From an uncultured bacterium (GTDB lineage Bacteria > Cyanobacteriota > Vampirovibrionia > Gastranaerophilales > Gastranaerophilaceae): DNA of 58,303 bases. The notes under the pieces were generated by a model, which did not search any database, was not told the origin of the DNA, and saw only the letters and a list, made by a program, of their open reading frames with translations. Positions 18,013 through 26,630 of this stretch are shown one piece after another; the first letter of the stretch is position 1, and every line of letters starts with the position of its first letter. Made by a program: the position numbers and the translations under genes. The stretch spans positions 1 through 58,303 of the forward strand of contig CASGCE010000028.1 of NCBI GenBank assembly GCA_949299935.1, written 5' to 3'.

Positions 18013-19169
18013 TGAAAACAGAACTGCACACGGAATGGACTGTTGAAGATATATGCAAAGGCTTTGTTTATAATGAACTTGAGGGCAAGGGCTTATACGG
18101 TATGAGTGGTAAACTTACTATTCAACCAGAATATCAACGAAATTATATTTATGCAGACGGAAAGAAAGATGTAGCTGTTATTGAAAGTATATTAAAAGGC
18201 TATCCAATAGGCTTGATATACTTCAACAAGAATGGTGAACAACTGGAAGTATTAGACGGACAACAAAGAATAACATCTCTGGGGCGTTTTGTTACAAGCA
18301 AGTTTGCTATCATAGATAATGGAGTCCCTCAATACTTTAGAGGCTTATCGGAAGATAAGAAAGCGAAAATACTTAATACAAAATTACTTATCTATGTATG
18401 TGAGGGTGAAGAATCCGAAATTAAAGAATGGTTTAAAACTATCAACATTGTTGGTGTGCCTTTAAATAAGCAAGAAATTTTGAATGCTATATATTCGGGA
18501 GAATTTACAACTCTAGCAAAAGAAGAATTTAGCAACTCGCAAAATACTTTTGTCAATAAATGGAGTGCTTATATTAGTGGGGTTGTTAATCGTCAAGATT
18601 TTTTAGCCTGTGCTTTAGACTGGGTTAGCAAGGGTAATGTTGAGGAGTACATGTCTAAACACAGACACGATAACAATATAAATGAACTAAAAACCTATTT
18701 TAATTCTGTTATAGACTGGGTAGATAGTGTGTTTATAAATGTTTATGATGAGATGAGAGGTTTAGAGTGGGGTAGATTATACGAAACATATCACAAACAA
18801 CCTTATGATAGTCAAGTTGTGGCTAATAAAGTATCTGAATTGTATAATGATGATTTTATTAAAAACAAAAAGGGCATTTTTGAGTATGTTCTTGGTGGGT
18901 GTGTTGATAGTAGGCTGTTAGAAATTCGTATTTTTGATGATAGAGATAAGAAAGCTGTCTATAACAAACAAACCGCAGAAGCGAAAGAAAAAGGAATCTC
19001 AAATTGTCCATTATGTGCATTAGGAAATGATAACAATAGAACTAGAATATGGCAATTAAAAGAAATGGACGCTGATCATGTAACAGCATGGTCAAAGGGT
19101 GGTACAACCGATATAAGCAACTGTCAAATGTTATGCAAGACTCATAATAGAGCCAAAGGTAACAAATAA
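18012..19169 (+). CDS. DUF262 nuclease with C-terminal HNH domain
   Basis: 385 residues. The N-terminal DUF262 (ParB/sulfiredoxin-like) domain has [11 protein letters not shown] near residue 36 and the nucleotide-binding DGQQRITSL near residue 80. The C-terminal HNH endonuclease has CPLC near residue 333, the motif MDADHVTAW and [17 protein letters not shown] at the end. GmrSD and related defence nucleases use DUF262 with a nuclease domain against modified or phage DNA. It starts on the stop of the methyltransferase, so the pair looks like a restriction-modification or phage-defence unit. With the methyltransferase truncated, its toxicity must be controlled in some other way. Confidence 0.85.
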   Translation: MKTELHTEWTVEDICKGFVYNELEGKGLYGMSGKLTIQPEYQRNYIYADGKKDVAVIESILKGYPIGLIYFNKNGEQLEVLDGQQRITSLGRFVTSKFAIIDNGVPQYFRGLSEDKKAKILNTKLLIYVCEGEESEIKEWFKTINIVGVPLNKQEILNAIYSGEFTTLAKEEFSNSQNTFVNKWSAYISGVVNRQDFLACALDWVSKGNVEEYMSKHRHDNNINELKTYFNSVIDWVDSVFINVYDEMRGLEWGRLYETYHKQPYDSQVVANKVSELYNDDFIKNKKGIFEYVLGGCVDSRLLEIRIFDDRDKKAVYNKQTAEAKEKGISNCPLCALGNDNNRTRIWQLKEMDADHVTAWSKGGTTDISNCQMLCKTHNRAKGNK

Positions 19170-19192
19170 ATTTTATTTAACTTTTAATTATT

Positions 19193-19450
19193 TTAGTTAT
19201 TCCACCATTTGAACCAATGATGTTTTTTGGGACCTTTGTGCCATTTGTGTTTGTGTTTGGGCTTTGGCTTTGGTTTATGAATTTTATGGTGTTTAGGTGG
19301 TTTATGATGAGGATGTGAGGAACTTTGAACAACTATCTCTGTGTTATTTTTTCTTAGTCCAAACCATGTAAATGAATCGTGTGCATATGCTATTGAAAAG
19401 CATGATACTATTGAAAAACAAATTAATAACCCTAATATCTTCTTTAACAT
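19193..19450 (-). CDS. Secreted His/Lys/Pro-rich peptide
   Basis: 85 residues from ATG 19450 (SD GGAGG); the upstream GTG/ATG options lack an SD. Signal peptide LKKILGLLICFSIVSCFSIAYA. The mature part is almost entirely His, Lys, Pro and Trp (HPHHKPPKHHKIHKPKPK and on), about a dozen His. Likely extracytoplasmic metal binding or surface charge; no family recognised. It faces away from alaS. Confidence 0.7.
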   Translation of the reverse strand: MLKKILGLLICFSIVSCFSIAYAHDSFTWFGLRKNNTEIVVQSSSHPHHKPPKHHKIHKPKPKPKHKHKWHKGPKKHHWFKWWNN

Positions 19451-19600
19451 GCAACCTCCAACTTCTATAGTAAGCAATTATCTTATGTTAGGGTTCTTTT
19501 GTCAAGTGTTATATTAACATCCTTGTACTTAAATTCTTGATAATAGAGAATTTTTGTGCTACGGTTCTTTGTAGTCGTACAAAAATTAAAGGAAAAATTT

Positions 19601-22210
19601 ATGCTAACCGGAAATCAAGTAAGACAATTATATTTAGAATATTTCAAAAATAAATATCAGCACACAATAGTTGAAAGTTCAAGTCTAGTGCCTGATAATC
19701 CAACTGTTTTATTGACTACGGCGGGCATGTTGCAATTTTTACCGATATTTTTAGGTATTGTTAAATCACCTTATAATCCTCCTCGTGCAGTATCTTGCCA
19801 AAAATGTGCCCGTGCCGGCGGTAAAGATTCTGATATTGAAAATGTGGGACGCACTCCTCGGCATCATACTTTTTTTGAAATGCTCGGGAATTTTTCTTTC
19901 GGTGATTATTACAAAAAAGAAATTATACCTTGGGCTTGGGAATTTGTAACTGAAGTGTTGAAACTTGATAAGAATAGACTTTGGATAACAATTTTTGAAA
20001 CTGATGATGAAGCTTATGAAATTTGGCGTAGTGTTGGTGTTTCTGCTGACAGGATTAAACGCAAAGGGAAAAAAGATAATTTTTGGGGTCCTCCGGGGGC
20101 TTCAGGTTCTTGCGGTCCTTGTTCGGAAATTCACTATGATTTAGGTGAACAATACAAATGTGACGACCCTCGCGGTTGCGGGATTGATACTTGTGAATGC
20201 GACAGATGGGTTGAAATTTGGAACCTTGTATTCACTGAATTATACCAAGATGAAGAAGGCAACCAATCACCTTTGGAAAGTAAAAATGTTGATACAGGTA
20301 TGGGGTTGGAACGTGTTACAATGGTTTGCCAGGGGGTTGCATCAACCTTTGAAACCGACCTTTTGAAACCTATTATGGATGAAGTTTCAAAAATGTCGGG
20401 TGTTCCCTATAAAAAATCTGAAAAAACTGATATTTCACTTCGTATCATAACAGATCATGCAAGATGTGTTACTTTTTTGATTTCAGATGGTGTAATCCCC
20501 GGCAATGAAGGAAGAAATTATGTTTTGAGAATGATTTTGCGCAGAGCTCTAAGACATGGTAAAATGCTCGGGCTTGATTTGCCTTTCCTATACAAACTTG
20601 TTGATGTCGTTGTGGCCAATTATGGAGAAGCTTATCCGGATTTGGTTAAAAATAAGGCAAAAATCGTTGACATTATCAAAAAAGAGGAAGAAAGGTTTGC
20701 CAAAACTCTTGACAGAGGTTACAAATTGTTAGATGAGTTCATTTCAGCTAAGAAAAATATTGACGGTGAAAGTGCATTCAAATTATATGATACGTTTGGT
20801 TTTCCGTTTGAACTTACAAAAGAAATTGCCAAAGAAAACGGTTTAACTGTTGATGAGGCAGGTTTTAAGACGGCTATGCAAGAGCAAAAAGACCGTGCAA
20901 AGGCTGCAACTCAGAAAATCAGTGTTACAGGTGACATAAAATATGCCAAAATTGAAGAAAAAGTCGGTTCAACTGATTTTGTCGGATATGAACAAAATGA
21001 ATGTGATGCCAAAATTCTCGATTTAGTTGAAGGTGACGGCTATGTTGATATTATCCTTGACAAAACACCTTTCTATGCTGAATGCGGAGGTCAAACAGGC
21101 GATAGCGGTTATATCGAAAATGAAACTTTAAAAGCTGAAGTTTTGACAACATTTAAAGTTAATAAACTTTTTGTTCATCGTTCCAAGGTAATTAATGGCG
21201 ATGTTGTAATAGGTGAAAAGGTTCATGCAAAAATTGACGTGCCGCGTCGTGAGGAGATAAGACTTCACCACACGTCTGCTCACTTATTGCAGGCAGCTTT
21301 GATTAAGGTTTTGGGTGATGAAGTTCACCAAGCAGGTTCTCAAGTTGAAGAAAATCGTATGCGTTTTGATTTTACGTTCTCACGTGCTATGACATCTGAT
21401 GAATTGATAAAAGTTGAAGAAATTCTTAATAATTGGGTTGCAAAAGGTTTGAAGGTATCAACCGAGGTTATGGATATTGAAAAGGCAAAGCTTACTGGTG
21501 CAACAGCTTTGTTTGGCGAAAAGTATGAAGATGAAGTAAGAGTTGTTTCTATTGGCAACGAGGTTTGTATTTCCAAAGAATTCTGTGCCGGAACTCATGC
21601 AAGAAATACCAGAGATTTACGTCTGGTTAAAATTGTTTCAGAAGGTGCAATTTCAGCCAGTACAAGGCGTATTGAACTTGTTGTTTCCCGTTCGGCTTTT
21701 CAATTTATGAATTCAAAAGTTAAAGAAATGGACAGACTTTCCCTTATGTTCAAAACTCATTATTACGAGATATTTGAAAGAATTGAAAAATTGGTTGAAG
21801 AAAATAAGGAACTTCAAAAAGAACTGGTAAAAGTCAAAGAAGAAAATGCAAGGAGTAAGTTTTCAACATTTATATCGAAAGCTCAAGACATTGATGGCGG
21901 CAAGTTATTTGTGTCTAAAATAGAGGATTTTGACTCTGATGCAGTAAAAGCCGGTATTGAACTTTTATCAAATAAATTAGGTGAAAGTATTATTGTACTT
22001 GCAAATTCTAAAATGGTTATTGCAAAAGTTTCCGACAGTTTTGTAAAAAATGGCATAAATGCCGGAAAAATTGTTGGTGAAATTGCAAGAGCAACAGGTG
22101 CAAATGGCGGCGGACGTCCGAATTTTGCTCAAGGCGGTGTAAAAGATGCTTCTAAACTTGACGATATATTGGTAAAGATTGATGAAGAGATCAGAGCCGT
22201 TAAGATTTAG
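19601..22210 (+). CDS. alaS: Alanyl-tRNA synthetase
   Basis: 869 residues, normal length. Catalytic core from the N-terminus (VRQLYLEYFKNKYQHTIVESSSLVP; FEMLGNFSFGDYYKKE), editing domain zinc ligands HHTSAHLL and CAGTHARNT, and a C-Ala domain with GANGGGRPNFAQGG. It charges tRNA-Ala; the partner tRNA-Ala (TGC) is at 6.1 kb. Start at ATG 19601 (MLTGNQ) with SD-like AAAGGAAAA; the longer 19556 start is not supported. No T-box is seen upstream. Confidence 0.97.
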   Translation: MLTGNQVRQLYLEYFKNKYQHTIVESSSLVPDNPTVLLTTAGMLQFLPIFLGIVKSPYNPPRAVSCQKCARAGGKDSDIENVGRTPRHHTFFEMLGNFSFGDYYKKEIIPWAWEFVTEVLKLDKNRLWITIFETDDEAYEIWRSVGVSADRIKRKGKKDNFWGPPGASGSCGPCSEIHYDLGEQYKCDDPRGCGIDTCECDRWVEIWNLVFTELYQDEEGNQSPLESKNVDTGMGLERVTMVCQGVASTFETDLLKPIMDEVSKMSGVPYKKSEKTDISLRIITDHARCVTFLISDGVIPGNEGRNYVLRMILRRALRHGKMLGLDLPFLYKLVDVVVANYGEAYPDLVKNKAKIVDIIKKEEERFAKTLDRGYKLLDEFISAKKNIDGESAFKLYDTFGFPFELTKEIAKENGLTVDEAGFKTAMQEQKDRAKAATQKISVTGDIKYAKIEEKVGSTDFVGYEQNECDAKILDLVEGDGYVDIILDKTPFYAECGGQTGDSGYIENETLKAEVLTTFKVNKLFVHRSKVINGDVVIGEKVHAKIDVPRREEIRLHHTSAHLLQAALIKVLGDEVHQAGSQVEENRMRFDFTFSRAMTSDELIKVEEILNNWVAKGLKVSTEVMDIEKAKLTGATALFGEKYEDEVRVVSIGNEVCISKEFCAGTHARNTRDLRLVKIVSEGAISASTRRIELVVSRSAFQFMNSKVKEMDRLSLMFKTHYYEIFERIEKLVEENKELQKELVKVKEENARSKFSTFISKAQDIDGGKLFVSKIEDFDSDAVKAGIELLSNKLGESIIVLANSKMVIAKVSDSFVKNGINAGKIVGEIARATGANGGGRPNFAQGGVKDASKLDDILVKIDEEIRAVKI

Positions 22211-22310
22211 CAAATATTTTACGGTAGAGTTTATCCTCAATATGTTGGTGTGTTTTAAGCATAAAGTCACATTTTTTGCAGATAATTTCAGCCAGTGGTA
22301 AAAGATACAC
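22200..22310 (-). CDS. Possible 36-aa CxxC micro-protein, convergent with alaS
   Basis: GTG 22310 opens a short ORF with protein-like composition: YLLPLAEIICKKCDFMLKTH and a basic C-terminus ending KIFAKS. It has one CxxC pair. Its stop overlaps the end of alaS by 11 bp, as other real gene pairs here do. There is no good SD or ATG, and an in-frame stop lies about 45 bp upstream of the GTG. It may be a remnant. Confidence 0.3.
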   Translation of the reverse strand: MYLLPLAEIICKKCDFMLKTHQHIEDKLYRKIFAKS

Positions 22311-22418
22311 ACAATCATCTTTATTTTTTAGATTTGATTCAAATGTATTGTTTGTTAATCTCTAATCTACAGTTTGATTTTATACAAATTTACTTGTATT
22401 TTATCCTAATTTACCATG

Positions 22419-22447
22419 TTGTATTTAATTTGTCAATAAGTGATAAT
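22419..22447 (+). promoter_or_regulatory. Promoter of the XRE-type regulator gene
   Basis: TTGTAT, a 17-bp spacer, GATAAT, six bases, ATG 22454: the leaderless layout. Confidence 0.6.
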
Positions 22448-22453
22448 AATTAA

Positions 22454-22663
22454 ATGAATATCAAAGCATTAGGATTGAATATAAAAGCTGAAAGAAACAG
22501 AAAAGATATGTCTCAGGCGGAATTAGCCGAGATGGTTGATTTAAGTACAAATTCAATTACATCAATAGAGAAAGGTAGGCAGATTCCTAATGCAATAAAT
22601 CTTTATAGAATTGCAAAGATTTTGGGTGTTGATATAAATGAATTATTTAAAGGTATCGAATAA
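22454..22663 (+). CDS. Small XRE-family HTH regulator
   Basis: 69 residues, all one HTH_3 domain: LGLNIKAERNRKDMSQAELAEMVDLSTNSITSIEKGRQIP with the SIEKGR recognition-helix end. No sensor domain. It lies 34 bp before dut and is probably co-transcribed with it. The target is unknown; auto-regulation is plausible. Confidence 0.85.
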   Translation: MNIKALGLNIKAERNRKDMSQAELAEMVDLSTNSITSIEKGRQIPNAINLYRIAKILGVDINELFKGIE

Positions 22664-22697
22664 ACCCTAGTTATTTTATTGCCGGAGGAGTAATGAG

Positions 22698-23135
22698 ATG
22701 ACCATATTAAAAATAGAAAGATTACCACATAATAAGACTATACCTCAATATCAAACAGAGGGTGCTGCGGGGATGGATTTATGTGCTGCTATTTCGGAAC
22801 CGATTACTTTAAAACCTCTTGAAAGAGTCCTTATTCCAACGGGTTTGAAAATTGAATTGGAGCATGGGTATGAAGCTCAAATAAGACCAAGATCAGGATT
22901 ATCTATAAAACATGGCATAACTCTTGTTAACTGTGTCGGAACAATTGATGAGGATTATAGAGGTGAAGTTTGTGTTCCTGTGGTAAATTTGTCAAATGAA
23001 ACATACATAATTCAGCCCGAAGAAAGAATTGCTCAGATGATTATTGCCCGTGTTGAACAGGCTGAAATAGAGGTTGTTGTAAGTTTGACGGAAACTGCCA
23101 GAGGTGAAGGCGGTTTTGGTTCAACGGGTAAATAA
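22698..23135 (+). CDS. dut: dUTP diphosphatase
   Basis: 145 residues. All five trimeric dUTPase motifs are present: GAAGMDLCA, RPRSGLSIK, GTIDEDYRGEV, ERIAQMII and the C-terminal arm RGEGGFGSTG. It hydrolyses dUTP to dUMP, keeping uracil out of DNA. SD GGAGGAG precedes ATG 22698; the ATG five bases earlier is followed at once by a stop in its frame. Confidence 0.96.
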   Translation: MTILKIERLPHNKTIPQYQTEGAAGMDLCAAISEPITLKPLERVLIPTGLKIELEHGYEAQIRPRSGLSIKHGITLVNCVGTIDEDYRGEVCVPVVNLSNETYIIQPEERIAQMIIARVEQAEIEVVVSLTETARGEGGFGSTGK

Positions 23136-23144
23136 TTTATGTAC

Positions 23145-23327
23145 TTAAAGCTCCCTTTTTTTGAAGATTGATATTTCATTTGTTATATCTTCAAGACTCG
23201 ATTTAACTGCATTGTCAAATACATTGCCCAAAGACTGTTTTTCATTTTTTTCAGGATTTTGTAATTCCCAATAATTGTCGGGAAGTTTTGGTAATCCGTT
23301 TGGAATTTTATCAGAAAAATCAACCAT
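23145..23327 (-). CDS. Small hypothetical protein, 60 aa
   Basis: Polar, no family recognised. N-terminus DFSDKIPNGLPKLPDNYWEL, helix near residues 30-50, basic end FKKREL. SD GGAG before ATG. Convergent with dut, ten bases apart. No membrane segment. Confidence 0.55.
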   Translation of the reverse strand: MVDFSDKIPNGLPKLPDNYWELQNPEKNEKQSLGNVFDNAVKSSLEDITNEISIFKKREL

Positions 23328-23401
23328 TCTTAGACTCCATTTTATGTATCGTATAAATAATTACAAAACTTTATTGAATTTTACAAAAAATTTACAACTT
23401 T

Positions 23402-25636
23402 TTACAATCTTGGTACTGTTAACAACATTTCGTATGGTATACAGGCTTCTTTCACTCCCATACTTGCGCTGATAAACATAAATTCCAGAGTCTCATTACT
23501 TTCAACTCCCACTATTTCAAACGGAATACTTATATCAATAGTATTTTCAAAAACATAATTGATATCCTTATCCTTTTCTAATGCCCAGATGTTATCTGAT
23601 AATGATTTTATCAATCTCACAAGTTTTAATTTACCGTCAATTATTGACAGTTGTAATTCGTTATGAAATTTTTCCTTTAATAGAGGTAGTATATTTTCTG
23701 TCTTATTAATTAGTCTGACAGGTGAAAGAGTATGCTTTTTATTTGCATTCCGCATATAAATGTAGACTTGATAAGTCTTAAGTTTTAAATCAGGCTCCTC
23801 AAATATGTACTTATTAAGGTAAAACCTGATATAAAAATTATTTTTATCATAACCGTAACAAATTCTATCGAAAAATTTGGAATCTCTTAATACAGGTCCG
23901 TCAGGTATATCTATACATCCTGCATTCAGCCAGGTGTTATTATTTGCATTTCCGTCAATTATCGGAGTAAATTCACCTTTAGGATATCTTGATGGTTTTG
24001 TAAATACAGCGGTCAAAGGTTCGTCTAAATATTCCGGAACTTTCATTCCAAGATACAAGTATATATTTTTTAAATGTTCACGGAAAATGTAATCGAAAAT
24101 ATTATCACGGCCTGAATCATTTGGTTCACCATACCACCAGAACCAATCACTTCCTTCGCATATAAAAAGTTCCTTCCGAGCTTCTTTTATATGCGGATTT
24201 AAAGGGTTCTTTTTGACATATTTAGAAAAATCATCACGAACACGTTTGAGATAATTCCACGCAAGATTTTTTAGCGGTTCATCTATCCACAGTTTAAAAT
24301 TCCTGTTTATCCATGAACCTGAGCTTAATTTTTCTAACGGTTTATGACTCGTTTCTTTTGCTAAATATTCACTGATTAAAACAGTTTCCAGTGTTTCATC
24401 TTCTTCTATAAGTGTGTAGATTGTTTTTAAAAATGACAAACCGTCTTCTAAATAATTTTCCCAACAATTTTCTCCATCCATTGCAATTGTCAGCATATGA
24501 TTACTATCGGGTGAGGATAATAACTTACTCTGGATAACTTTAATCTTATCATATAAATCACTGGCGGCGGCTATTGGATTATGGTTCGGATATTCAAAAC
24601 TGATAAGATTTGGAATAGTGCTGTCACGGAAAATTATCTTTATATCTTTGTCTTTTATATTATAATTGTATGATTTTACCAGATGATAAGGATCTTCCAG
24701 ATGACCTTTAAAATCTCTTATAAATTCAAAATTTATTGAATCTGACAAAATCCCTTCATCTGAGATAGTCCAATCAATTCCAAGATTTGTGAACATATGA
24801 AGTGTTTTGGGACTTACACAATGTTCGGAAGGCCATATGCCTTTGGGACGTTTGCCAAAAATTTCTTCAATTCTGTCCAATGCCATTTTTGTTTGCATTT
24901 TCCCGTCAAGATATGTTTTTAGAACTTGCGGAGCATCATCTGTCGTTTTTTTAATATTTTTATTATCAAGTAATATCGGCAAAATCGGGTGATAATATGG
25001 ACTTGTCGTGATTTCTATTCTGCCTTCATTTAGATATTTCTTGTAAGTCGGAATTATTTGCTTAATTATTTCCCGATGAATTTCTATTATATTAATCCTA
25101 TCCTCAAGTGTATAGTTTTTCCCTTTTTTAATTAATTTTTTTAACTCCGGATATTTATTTCTATAAACCGGATCAATCCACGCAATATTGAACAAAGCCA
25201 TTAAATCTGAATATTCTTGGTCTGTAAAAATATCAATTCCGGCATCAGAATGAGTCTGAATTTTATAATAAAGTCTTTTGTATTCTTCGTACGGTAAAAT
25301 CATTGATTGATAATTTGCATCAAAAAAATTATTTATTATAAATAATTTAGCATCGTCTGTCAGCATTTCAACGGGCATCACCGTCAATCTTGAATGTATG
25401 TCATGTGCATCATGATTTGCATAATCAATTATCGAATCCAAAAGCACAGGCACAAGATTAAAATTAAGTCTTAATCGCTTGAATTTTTCCAGAATTTCAA
25501 CCATGTCAAGATAATCTTTTACGGCGTGTAACCTTACCCATGGCATTATATAGTCTCCGTCCGGAGTTAATTGGTATACAGGTTGGTGCATGTGCCAGTA
25601 GAATGCAATGGATAACTTTTTAATTTTACTCATCAT
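23402..25636 (-). CDS. Glycoside hydrolase family 57 protein
   Basis: 744 residues from ATG 25636 (SD AGGAAAAAGA). The GH57 entry motif HMHQPVYQ is at residues 15-22. The nucleophile region GIWPSEHCVSPKTL and the second acidic region TIAMDGENCWENY follow in order in the first 400 residues. The rest is a C-terminal extension with beta-rich predicted character. GH57 enzymes act on alpha-glucans (alpha-amylase, 4-alpha-glucanotransferase or branching). No signal peptide, so it should act on internal glycogen-like polymer. Upstream extension to 25741 is rejected because it lacks an SD and reads through a promoter-like region. Confidence 0.9.
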   Translation of the reverse strand: MMSKIKKLSIAFYWHMHQPVYQLTPDGDYIMPWVRLHAVKDYLDMVEILEKFKRLRLNFNLVPVLLDSIIDYANHDAHDIHSRLTVMPVEMLTDDAKLFIINNFFDANYQSMILPYEEYKRLYYKIQTHSDAGIDIFTDQEYSDLMALFNIAWIDPVYRNKYPELKKLIKKGKNYTLEDRINIIEIHREIIKQIIPTYKKYLNEGRIEITTSPYYHPILPILLDNKNIKKTTDDAPQVLKTYLDGKMQTKMALDRIEEIFGKRPKGIWPSEHCVSPKTLHMFTNLGIDWTISDEGILSDSINFEFIRDFKGHLEDPYHLVKSYNYNIKDKDIKIIFRDSTIPNLISFEYPNHNPIAAASDLYDKIKVIQSKLLSSPDSNHMLTIAMDGENCWENYLEDGLSFLKTIYTLIEEDETLETVLISEYLAKETSHKPLEKLSSGSWINRNFKLWIDEPLKNLAWNYLKRVRDDFSKYVKKNPLNPHIKEARKELFICEGSDWFWWYGEPNDSGRDNIFDYIFREHLKNIYLYLGMKVPEYLDEPLTAVFTKPSRYPKGEFTPIIDGNANNNTWLNAGCIDIPDGPVLRDSKFFDRICYGYDKNNFYIRFYLNKYIFEEPDLKLKTYQVYIYMRNANKKHTLSPVRLINKTENILPLLKEKFHNELQLSIIDGKLKLVRLIKSLSDNIWALEKDKDINYVFENTIDISIPFEIVGVESNETLEFMFISASMGVKEACIPYEMLLTVPRL

Positions 25637-25830
25637 AAAAATCTTTTTCCTAACGTAGTTATTATAACATTTTTTGTAGAAAAAATACAGTTGAACTATA
25701 CTTCTACTTCTACAACGGTTTTTAAAGTTTACAATTTGCAACTTTTTGGATTTGTTGCTATAATAATTCTCGTTTAGTTTTAGCTTTAGAATAATATTAA
25801 AAATTTATATAATTTGAGGGAGAAAGTTAA

Positions 25831-25878
25831 ATGTATAAAATCGGGTACAGATCTAGCGGGGGGGGGCGACCCTTCTAA
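25831..25878 (+). other. Poly-G leader ORF of prepilin 2 (candidate frameshift switch)
   Basis: SD GAGGGAGA, then ATG 25831 and a 15-codon ORF with nine G at 25858-25866, ending GGGRPF-stop. The prepilin frame has a TAG (25854-25856) directly before the G tract. A -1 shift on the Gs gives MYKIGYRSSGGG joined to ATLLTRNSKGFDLIG. The 3' part GCGACCCTTCTAACTAGAAATAGC matches the other two copies closely (GGG-GCGA-CCC could form a small hairpin). Confidence 0.75.
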
Positions 25879-26630
25879 CTAGAAATAGCAAGGGTTTTGA
25901 CCTAATTGGTATTAAATGTTGTAACTTAAAACACGGGTTAAAAAAAGGCTTTACGTTAGCAGAGGTATTAGTAACGCTTGCAATAATCGGTATAGTAGCG
26001 GCGATAACAATACCGACGCTTATAAATAACTATCAGGAAAAAGTATTAAATAATCAATTTAAAAAAAGTTATGCTGTAATTAATCAAGCATTGAGAAATG
26101 CCCAAAGTTACTTTGGTTACATCCCAAAATGTTATTATTTTGCTGAGCAAGGAAGTCAAGCAGAAAGAGCTGACTGCAGGGAATTGACAAATAAGTTTTT
26201 AGAATCATTAAAGATAATAAAAACATGTGAAAATAAAGCCTATGAAAACGGATGTATTCCGGAATATAAAGGTTTTGATGATATCATAAAAGATGTGCAC
26301 AAAGATGATGAAGATTACGATGAAGAATACTGGCAAGATTATGCAACGAGAAATTGTGAAGGATTCAATACATCTAAGATTTTAAATGAAAAAACCGTAT
26401 ATGTTTTAGCAGATGGTACAATTTTATTTTTTTTCTTTAACCACAGTTGTGTAATTTTAGCTTTTGATACAAACGGAATGCAAGGTCCTAATAAGTGGGG
26501 TTATGATTTGTTTGCAGTAACTTTACAGACTGACGGTAATTATTTTACTTACGGAAATACAGGTTGCATGCCTGTTGAAAAAAACGGAAAAAGTTTTAAT
26601 GCAATGTATAAAGCTGCTTTTAACAGATGA
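25831..26630 (+). CDS. Prepilin-like protein 2, readable only through a -1 frameshift
   Basis: The prepilin frame is open from 25857 to 26630 but contains no ATG or GTG before the pilin helix; the first usable in-frame start (TTG 26091) lies after it. The protein has LKKG-FTLAEVLVTLAIIGIVAAITIPT (cleavage after Gly, Glu at +5), then a Cys- and Asp/Glu-rich domain ending DTNGMQGPNKWGYDLF, as in prepilin 1. Full-length product therefore needs the leader ATG at 25831 and a -1 slip, or an extra G, in the G9 tract. The internal promoter/ATG of prepilin 1 is decayed here (TGTAAC, then CAC where ATG would be). Otherwise the copy must be silent. Confidence 0.7.

Noticed and set aside
19490-19600. Possible T-box leader before alaS.
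   Set aside because: No T-box core or terminator/antiterminator pair; the only hairpin is short and imperfect.
25870-25890. TTCTAACTAGAAATAG in the poly-G element looks like a Cas12a-type CRISPR repeat stem.
   Set aside because: Only one copy per locus, no spacers or cas genes, and the position before prepilin genes is fixed.
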